A stretch of 11,487 nucleotides of DNA from Candidatus Micrarchaeum acidiphilum ARMAN-2 (GTDB taxonomy: Archaea; Micrarchaeota; Micrarchaeia; Micrarchaeales; Micrarchaeaceae): positions 1 to 11,487 of the forward strand of contig GG697234.1 of NCBI GenBank assembly GCA_009387755.1, written 5' to 3'. Within the stretch, counting starts at the first letter, position 1. Every line of letters starts with the position of its first letter. Of the stretch, positions 6,952 to 11,487 are shown in pieces. The notes beneath the pieces are model-generated. The model made no database searches. It worked only from the letters and a program-made list of their open reading frames with translations, and was not told where the DNA came from. A program made the translations under genes and the position numbers.

Positions 6952-6961
6952 CCTATATAGG
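6952..6961. promoter_or_regulatory. Candidate operator palindrome CCTATATAGG
   Basis: A perfect ten-base palindrome in the divergent region between the RHH regulator and the Nudix gene, about ten bases upstream of the RHH TATA box. A related CTATAG lies at 6923-6928. RHH proteins bind such short two-fold sites, so it could be the regulator's own site; this is inference. Confidence 0.35.
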
Positions 6962-7001
6962 TAGACGGATATTACCACTTTGGACTACACAAGACTTGCA
7001 G

Positions 7002-7010
7002 ACATATTAA
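7002..7010 (+). promoter_or_regulatory. TATA-like box for the Nudix gene
   Basis: ACATATTAA centred 33 bases before the ATG at 7039 predicts a leader of about seven bases. This supports 7039 rather than the upstream GTG at 7012 as the start. Confidence 0.4.
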
Positions 7011-7038
7011 TGTGTGTATTTTGTACTTAGGTTTTTAT

Positions 7039-7491
7039 ATGGGCGGAATAGATAAGGGGCACGTAGGCGCATATGTGTGCGTATTCAATGAAGATTTTTC
7101 AGAAATGCTTCTGCTTTGGCGCAAGAAGGAAAAAAGGGACGGGATCGAAATCAAAGGTTGGGGAAACGCTGGGGGCACAGTGGAGTCGAATGAAACTCCA
7201 ATCCAGGCGTGCGTTAGAGAGGTAAGGGAAGAAACCGGAATAGCCCTTAAACCTGAAGGCTTAGTGCCGGTAGGTCTCAAAAAGGCTCCTGATGCAAGCG
7301 CCAGCAAATGGTCAATATACTTCTTCGCGGCCCCAATTGATGGACGTACTGATATCAAGCTGAACCCCGAGTCAAGAGGATACGGTTGGTTTGGCAGGGA
7401 CGAACTTCCAGAAGGAACTCTGGATACGAAAGAGGAAATTCTCGGTTGGTGGTCCCTTGCTGAGAGGGCTTTCAAAATATCTAAACTTTAG
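7039..7491 (+). CDS. Nudix hydrolase
   Basis: A 150-residue enzyme with a complete Nudix box, GX5EX7REVXEEXG: G46, E52 and REVREETGI (60-68), where E64 and E65 bind the metal. The fold is complete, from the first strand VGAYVCVFNED to the C-terminal helix. Nudix enzymes cleave nucleoside diphosphates linked to another group. WRKKEKRDGIEIKGWGNAGG before the box is the usual substrate-facing strand and loop. The specific substrate cannot be told. I chose the ATG at 7039 because a GTG at 7012 adds nine residues (MCILYLGFY) that fall in the promoter. It stands alone between the divergent RHH gene and the convergent GNAT gene. Confidence 0.9.
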   Translation: MGGIDKGHVGAYVCVFNEDFSEMLLLWRKKEKRDGIEIKGWGNAGGTVESNETPIQACVREVREETGIALKPEGLVPVGLKKAPDASASKWSIYFFAAPIDGRTDIKLNPESRGYGWFGRDELPEGTLDTKEEILGWWSLAERAFKISKL

Positions 7492-7621
7492 TGTTGCCTC
7501 ATTGCCAGCCAAAATGCCTGCCCCTTAATTTTGCAGATCTGAGGTTTGAAACCGAATTGTAAACGCCTAGTCTAAATAAAAGCGAATAATTTGTCATCCG
7601 AATAACCATTGATTTGGTATG

Positions 7622-8155
7622 TTACAGCCTCTTTTCCAAAACTATTTGATCGTCCCAACCTTCCAGCCTTGCCTTCTTATAGGCAATTCTGGTAAATCCG
7701 TTGTCGTAATAAAACTTCCTTGTAAGCTTATACGGTTCGTAGCTGTCCTCATCTGGCAGCGTCTCGACCTGTATTAGCTTTAGGCCATGACTCCTCGCCT
7801 CATTTTCCACCCATTTGAGAAGCGCCGTGCCTATGCCTCTGCCTTGGTGGTTCCTTTCAACTGCCAGCCAAATCAGTTGCATTATCCCGTCGTAGGTGCC
7901 ATAGCAGGCAAAACCAAGAGTTTCGCCGCCTTCGACAGCCACCGCCAGGTTGTTAAAGAAAAGGTCTGTTTCAATGCTCTTAAGCCCGTTCTCGTTGAAC
8001 CATTCCTTGAGACCTTGTGCTATCTTTAGTGCATCGACGGCATATTTATCGCCTTTCTCTGCCCTTATTATCTTTATTTTATCAATAATTTTAGATCTCA
8101 TCCACGTTTCCCCAGCAATCATAGTACAGCTCTTCTTCATCAAGTTCTGACGCAT
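7622..8155 (-). CDS. GNAT-family N-acetyltransferase
   Basis: A 177-residue GNAT enzyme. Strand 4 and the acetyl-CoA loop read IWLAVERNHQGRGIGTALL, with Q104-G-R-G-I-G matching the Q/R-x-x-G-x-G/A pyrophosphate loop. The later strand LIQVETLP and the helix with KFYYDNGF complete the fold. The acceptor is unknown; the sequence resembles general archaeal and bacterial acetyltransferases rather than a ribosomal-protein subtype. The TATA-like box at 8187-8196 favours the first ATG, at 8155. The first 20 residues lie outside the conserved domain, and an ATG at 8101 would begin just before strand 1. The gene is convergent with the Nudix gene across 130 bases with no recognised feature. Confidence 0.85.
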   Translation of the reverse strand: MRQNLMKKSCTMIAGETWMRSKIIDKIKIIRAEKGDKYAVDALKIAQGLKEWFNENGLKSIETDLFFNNLAVAVEGGETLGFACYGTYDGIMQLIWLAVERNHQGRGIGTALLKWVENEARSHGLKLIQVETLPDEDSYEPYKLTRKFYYDNGFTRIAYKKARLEGWDDQIVLEKRL

Positions 8156-8186
8156 GACTCTTTGATTAATTTTCCACAGATCTGCA

Positions 8187-8196
8187 TTTATTATAA
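8187..8196 (-). promoter_or_regulatory. TATA box for the GNAT gene at 8155
   Basis: TTATAATAAA on the minus strand, centred about 37 bases upstream of the ATG at 8155. It predicts a leader near eleven bases. Confidence 0.5.
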
Positions 8197-8206
8197 CGCT
8201 TGCAAC

Positions 8207-8224
8207 CCATAAATATTATTATGG
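8207..8224. repeat. Inverted repeat between the EEP and GNAT genes
   Basis: CCATAA and TTATGG are perfect six-base arms around a six-base loop. It lies 31 bases past the stop of the phosphodiesterase gene and upstream of the GNAT TATA box, so it could be an end signal or an operator. Confidence 0.3.
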
Positions 8225-8255
8225 TACGGCATAAGTAAATTTGGCTATTTTGGGT

Positions 8256-8960
8256 TCATTGCGATATTTCGGCAATGAGCGCGCTATGGTCCGAAAGTCC
8301 TCTGTCTATGCACTCCAAGCTGCCGAACCTCATGCTCCTTGGAATCATCATGTAGTCGAAGGTATTGCCCTCCGAAGGAAATGAAACGTATTTCTTCAAG
8401 GCGTAGGACAGGATGTAGTCCTCCGGCACCATCTGCATTATGTTTTTCGGGTACATATTGAAATCTCCGACCACTACCGGTCGTATGCGCGCCCTTCTTA
8501 TGTAGTGCAATACCTCCTCCATCTGAAGTCTGCTGAAAAGGTCATTGTTTGAGAAGTGCACGACTATTATGTCTATGGGGGGTTCCGACATCACCCTAGC
8601 CTTAACAATGCCGCGGTGGTGCCTGTCGTCTGGATGCCTTTTTAGCTTTTTCTTAACTATTTTTGTCAGCGGATATTTTGAGAGTATTGCTTCACCTGCC
8701 CGTGCCCTTCTGTCTCCTATCCACTGCGGGCTTTCCTTCTGGAGGTTCCCTGACAGATAGAAGGCGCAGTTGTCCATGCCAGCGGCCCTTGCAATCTGCT
8801 TTGCCGTGTTGTCTCCATATTTGTTGTACTTAGCATCGTCCATGACTTCTTGAAGGGTTACGATGTCGGGCTTCTGCTCCTTGATGAAGTTTACTATCTT
8901 TGGCATCCGCGCCTCCCAATCGTTGTAAAGCCAAATGTTCAGGTCCAGCAGTTTCAGCAT
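8256..8960 (-). CDS. Endonuclease/exonuclease/phosphatase (EEP) superfamily phosphodiesterase
   Basis: A 234-residue EEP-fold enzyme with every hallmark motif: LDLNIW (N8), PDIVTLQEV (metal ligand E38), VVHFSNND (H135), VVVGDFNM (D166 and N168), FDYMMIP (D202), and SDHSALIAEI (D224, H225) at the end. These are the metal- and phosphate-binding residues of the superfamily, which includes AP endonucleases, nucleases and sphingomyelinase- or phosphoinositide-type phosphodiesterases. The short length and lack of signal peptide point to a cytosolic minimal member, with substrate undetermined. The ATG at 8960 lies 24 bases from a TATAAATT box that overlaps the upstream HD-domain gene's stop codon, so the message may be leaderless. 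Confidence 0.9.
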   Translation of the reverse strand: MLKLLDLNIWLYNDWEARMPKIVNFIKEQKPDIVTLQEVMDDAKYNKYGDNTAKQIARAAGMDNCAFYLSGNLQKESPQWIGDRRARAGEAILSKYPLTKIVKKKLKRHPDDRHHRGIVKARVMSEPPIDIIVVHFSNNDLFSRLQMEEVLHYIRRARIRPVVVGDFNMYPKNIMQMVPEDYILSYALKKYVSFPSEGNTFDYMMIPRSMRFGSLECIDRGLSDHSALIAEISQ

Positions 8961-8977
8961 GCAGCCTATATTGCATT

Positions 8978-8987
8978 GAATTTATAA
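8978..8987 (-). promoter_or_regulatory. TATA box for the EEP gene, overlapping the HD gene stop
   Basis: TTATAAATTC on the minus strand, centred about 23 bases from the ATG at 8960. Its position predicts transcription starting at or beside the start codon. Confidence 0.45.
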
Positions 8988-9605
8988 GAAACTTTGCTTG
9001 GTGTGGGCTGGGGCTCTCATACCGCGTTCCATGTATACTCTTCTTTGCACTTTTTCATAGATGTACCTGACTTCTGGCAGATTTATCACCCTGCCTGCCG
9101 TCTTGAAGAACTCTTTTACGGTTTCGTCGCTTTTTATTCTTTTGCTGTATAGCACCATCTGAATGATGTAGTCTAGCTTGTCAACCTGTTTGACCAGCTT
9201 CGCCTCTGCGGTGCGCTGAGCATGGTACTCGTCAAGGATCTCCCGAAGAGCGGTTTTTCCACCACCTGTCAAGATCGATGCCAGCTTCAGTTCATTTCTC
9301 CTTTCTCTTTTTCTTTTAATTTCCGGGAGCACAGCCATGAGCGATTTATCATATCTGGTCGCTATATCGCCAGTTATCGCTTCATTGATGTCATGGAAAA
9401 GCCCCATTACTGCGCACCTCTCCGCATCCAGCCTCATCTTTTTGGCAATCAGGTAGGATAGCACTGCGGTGCCGTACGAATGGTCTCCGTCGTGTTCGGG
9501 GTTTTTCACCTTTGCAATGATCCACCCTGCCCTGTCTACGTCCTTCAGCCTATCTGCCCTGAGCATGAATTGCAATATGCCGCCCAGGCCTTTGTCGGTT
9601 TTCAT
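8982..9605 (-). CDS. HD-domain 5'-nucleotidase-like protein (HDDC2/YfbR type)
   Basis: A 207-residue protein counted from the ATG at 9605. The opening ILQFMLRADRLKDVDRAGWI is typical of the HDDC2/YfbR group, metal-dependent 5'-deoxynucleotidases. HD metal-site residues are H42 (GDHSYG), H71-D72 (LFHDINEA), E75 and D142 (KQVDKLDYI). The GDI after the HD motif (79-81) also fits. Its likely role is nucleoside monophosphate breakdown in nucleotide pool control (family knowledge). A TTG at 9614 would add three residues; the ATG preceded by GGTAGTG is better. It follows the second GNAT gene by 51 bases, with a small hairpin in the gap and no clear TATA box, so co-transcription is likely. Confidence 0.85.
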   Translation of the reverse strand: MKTDKGLGGILQFMLRADRLKDVDRAGWIIAKVKNPEHDGDHSYGTAVLSYLIAKKMRLDAERCAVMGLFHDINEAITGDIATRYDKSLMAVLPEIKRKRERRNELKLASILTGGGKTALREILDEYHAQRTAEAKLVKQVDKLDYIIQMVLYSKRIKSDETVKEFFKTAGRVINLPEVRYIYEKVQRRVYMERGMRAPAHTKQSFL

Positions 9606-9637
9606 CACTACCAATCCATTTACGAGATCTGGTCAAT

Positions 9638-9655
9638 GCATGCTCAAGCGCATGC
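9638..9655. repeat. Small hairpin made of two GCATGC sites
   Basis: GCATGC occurs at 9638-9643 and 9650-9655, forming a six-base stem around a six-base loop in the gap between the second GNAT gene and the HD gene. A second GCATGC pair at 10210 and 10232 brackets the GNAT TATA box. Confidence 0.3.
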
Positions 9656-9656
9656 C

Positions 9657-10184
9657 TTACCTTAGCTGCTTCTCCCAGAGTATGTAATCCTGCCCGAACC
9701 AGTGTTTCTTGAGCTTTCCTATTCTCCGCACATCCAATTTCGCCCCAAGCGCAATAGCTTGGTAGTTGCTGGCCCTGGAGTCGCCCCAGATTTTCCTAAC
9801 GCCTTGACTTACCGCCAGCCGCTCTGCAAAATTGTGCATTAGTTTGGCTATTCCTTGCTTTTTGTAGCGTCTATTTACAAGAATCCATTCAAACGTCATT
9901 ATAGACCTGTCCGCCGAATCAAAGGAAGTCCAAAGGCACCCTACGGGTTCAGAGCGCTTGAATGCCAGGACTGCAAAGCCTGCGCCTTTCAGAATGCCGC
10001 GCATGTAGGCCGAAGATACTTGCGACGAATAGGTTTGCCGGGCAGCCGCGTTGTAATGAGAAGCTTTAAGTATCTCTTTCTTTGCGAAAGGCACGAGGAT
10101 TTTTACGTCGGCCGCTGTTGCACGCCTGACCTTTATCTCATTCTTTGGTCTAACATCATTTTTCTGTGACACCCTCCCACCCAT
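9657..10184 (-). CDS. GNAT-family N-acetyltransferase, second and unrelated copy
   Basis: A 175-residue protein counted from the ATG at 10184. The domain starts at IKVRRATAADVKILVPFA, a usual GNAT strand 1 and helix 1. Strand 4 and the acetyl-CoA loop read FEWILVNRRYKKQGIAKLM. Lysine stands where Q or R is usual in Q/R-x-x-G-x-G/A. WGDSRASNYQAIALGAKLDV and the ending HWFGQDYILWEKQL match the family's C-terminal strands. The acceptor is unknown. An ATG at 10235 would add a basic 17-residue N-terminus, but the best TATA box (10221-10230) lies inside that extension, so I prefer 10184. It is probably the first gene of a run with the HD gene. Confidence 0.8.
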   Translation of the reverse strand: MGGRVSQKNDVRPKNEIKVRRATAADVKILVPFAKKEILKASHYNAAARQTYSSQVSSAYMRGILKGAGFAVLAFKRSEPVGCLWTSFDSADRSIMTFEWILVNRRYKKQGIAKLMHNFAERLAVSQGVRKIWGDSRASNYQAIALGAKLDVRRIGKLKKHWFGQDYILWEKQLR

Positions 10185-10220
10185 AAGCGGTTTGTGTTTC
10201 CCGCGTCTTGCATGCCTTTG

Positions 10221-10230
10221 TTTAAATTTA
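10221..10230 (-). promoter_or_regulatory. TATA box for the second GNAT gene
   Basis: TAAATTTAAA on the minus strand, centred about 41 bases before the ATG at 10184 and flanked on both sides by GCATGC. It predicts a leader of around 15 bases. Confidence 0.4.
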
Positions 10231-10308
10231 TGCATGCTATTCGTTTTATGCTTTGCGGTGCGCTTTCATTCAAAGTCGTCGACCCTGCAATGCCCTCCGG
10301 AATACTGC

Positions 10309-10452
10309 TCAACGGAAGCCACTACCGATTGATATGGTTGCCAGATACCTGGCGGCTCCTTGCGCGCTGGCGCGGAAGTGCATGTAGAACGACAAGCTGA
10401 AGATGCACACGTAAACCAGACTTGTCAGTACAGAAAGGTTAAAAGGCTTCAT
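10309..10452 (-). CDS. Candidate small membrane protein, 47 residues
   Basis: An ATG at 10452 opens a 47-residue frame starting MKPFNLSVLTSL and containing a hydrophobic helix, roughly residues 6-24 (VLTSLVYVCIFSLSFYM), then a basic to neutral tail ending at TGA. AGAGGT lies eight bases upstream of the ATG, one of the better ribosome binding sites in the window. Against it: the frame is short, no homologue is recalled, no TATA box is clear upstream (that DNA is the start of the M20 gene), and the TTAAAAGG box of the M20 gene lies inside the frame. In the 232-base gap between the second GNAT gene and the M20 gene nothing else stands out. Confidence 0.35.
   Translation of the reverse strand: MKPFNLSVLTSLVYVCIFSLSFYMHFRASAQGAARYLATISIGSGFR
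10439..10446 (+). promoter_or_regulatory. TATA box for the M20 peptidase gene
   Basis: TTAAAAGG preceded by purine-rich CAGAAAGG (possible BRE), centred about 33 bases before the ATG at 10476. It predicts a leader of about seven bases and favours this ATG over the GTG at 10467. Confidence 0.5.
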
Positions 10453-10475
10453 AAATAATTACCTCTGTGTCGAGC

Positions 10476-11487
10476 ATGGACGTTATCGAGCTTACGAAAG
10501 AACTCATAGACATACCGTCAGATAGCAAAAGAGACGGCGAGGTAGAAGTGGCACGACGCGTTGTCGAGTACCTTGAAGGCATAGGCCTTGAGCCAGAACT
10601 CATCAGGTTCAACAGCAACAACGCAGACGTTGTATTGAGCATAGGAAGCGGCGAAGGGCTCATGCTGAACGGCCACATGGACACGGTTCCAGTAGGGGAC
10701 CCCTCCCTATGGACAAACGGTATTTCTGCTAAGGTAACTGGGGAAAGGGTGTATGGCAGGGGAGCGTCAGACATGAAAGGTGGGATTGCATGTATGCTCG
10801 CAGCCCTGACGAACTCCGGCATTGCAAGCAGCAAGGCCAAGCGCAGACTTCTGGTAGCTTTTGTGGCAGGAGAAGAGACTAATTTTGGGGGCTCTACGTT
10901 CCTGCTGGACAACCGCATGGACCTTTTCGAAGGTGTCAAATACGGCATAATAGGAGAGGCGTCTTTCATGGGCTCTAAAATGAACATGCAGACCGCACAG
11001 AAAGGTGCCATGAACATCGATATCACCTTTAGGGGCAAGGCTGCCCACGGCTCAAGGCCGTGGCTGGGCGACAACGCGATACTCAAGGCGATAAAATTTA
11101 TAGATTCATACCAGCAGGCGGCGGAAAATCTAAAAACTGAAGACAGACTCCTGGGAAAGGGCTCGGTCAACATAGGCACGATAAATGGAGGGACTGCCAG
11201 CAACGTGGTACCAGATACTTGCAGGGTTGAGGTAGACAGAAGGTTGGTTCCTGGCGAAACTGCTGAAGAGGCGCTGGGGCCAGGTTAAAAGTGTGCTTGA
11301 ATCTCTCGGGATAAGCGCGGAGATAAGCGTGCCTGTGTCCAGAGGGGCGTATAAGCTTAGGACCGATTCTAAGATACTGGAGATAATGAGGCATGCAGCT
11401 GGTGAAAACTTCAGTGAAATAGGCGCAACCGGATATACCGAAGCAGAACTTTACAATGCAAGAGCTGGCATAGATTCTGTTGTATTT
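10476..11487 (+). CDS. M20 metallopeptidase (ArgE/DapE-like), frameshifted and cut by the window end
   Basis: A zinc aminoacylase or peptidase of the M20 family (ArgE, DapE, CPG2 group). Counting from the ATG at 10476: GHMDTV gives H67 and D69, GRGASDMKGG gives the bridging D99, AGEE gives the base E133 and E134, IGEAS gives E161, and KAAHGSRP gives H191 in the lid domain. The frame stops at 11288 with PGETAEEALGPG. One frame away the sequence goes on as QVKSVLESLGISAEISVP, then GATGYTEAELYNARAGID, and is still open at the window end, exactly where an M20 protein should continue. The switch maps to the GGGG at 11276-11279: one G fewer restores the reading. It is either an assembly or sequencing error or a recent mutation. 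The truncated form would lack the last metal ligand. The substrate is not decided by these residues. Confidence 0.85.

Noticed and set aside
7035-7475. 146-residue minus-strand frame
   Set aside because: Antisense to the Nudix gene with its complete Nudix box; Ser/Pro-rich shadow.
7492-7621. tRNA or small RNA in the gap after the Nudix gene
   Set aside because: No acceptor stem, T-loop consensus or box C/D pair could be built from the sequence.
9855-10169. 104-residue plus-strand frame
   Set aside because: Antisense to the second GNAT, with no motif or start context.
10194-10400. 68-residue plus-strand frame in the gap before the M20 gene
   Set aside because: No ribosome binding site, non-ATG start, no recognised motif. 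The minus-strand 47-residue frame there is better supported.
10439-11203. 254-residue minus-strand frame
   Set aside because: Antisense to the M20 peptidase, whose motifs are certain. The translation is Ser/Pro/Leu-rich, as shadows of coding DNA often are.

Overview
The window reads as part of an archaeal chromosome. Start codons are preceded by TATA-like boxes about 25 to 35 bases upstream, leaders are short or absent, and clear Shine-Dalgarno sequences are rare. Small genes are packed mostly on the minus strand. The thermopsin-family (A5) protease at the left points to an acid-living archaeon. The mix of small enzymes and N-glycosylation-sequon-rich surface proteins would fit a DPANN/Micrarchaeota-like (ARMAN) genome, but that placement is inference from style, not a marker gene.

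Layout. Positions 1-586 are AT-rich with no convincing gene. On the minus strand from about 3083 down to 587 lies a possible four-gene run: a low-molecular-weight phosphatase-like gene broken by a frameshift, an RBBP9-type alpha/beta hydrolase, a second intact phosphatase-like paralogue, and a secreted thermopsin. Divergent from it is an unrecognised plus-strand gene (3181-3816) with a clear promoter. Next on the minus strand come a SAM methyltransferase (3932-4744), an uncharacterised HExxH zinc-peptidase-like protein (4804-5811), and a two-gene unit of a ribbon-helix-helix regulator plus a membrane-anchored surface protein (6903-5954). A Nudix hydrolase (7039-7491) diverges from that unit. 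Then, again on the minus strand, come a GNAT acetyltransferase, an EEP-fold phosphodiesterase, an HD-domain nucleotidase and a second GNAT. At the right edge a plus-strand M20 peptidase, ArgE/DapE-like, is interrupted by a one-base frameshift and runs off the window. A 47-residue membrane ORF with a good ribosome binding site sits divergent to it.

How it fits together. The right half looks like housekeeping and nucleotide clean-up (Nudix, HD, EEP) with protein or small-molecule modification (GNATs, methyltransferase). The left half looks more niche-specific: acid protease, glycosylated surface proteins, paired phosphatase-like proteins. No CRISPR array, tRNA, rRNA, insertion sequence or complete mobile element was found. 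I see no single unmistakable new system. The best leads are the twin phosphatase/hydrolase cluster, the HExxH orphan, the RHH/surface-protein pair with a palindrome in its divergent promoter, and two single-base frameshifts in homopolymer runs.
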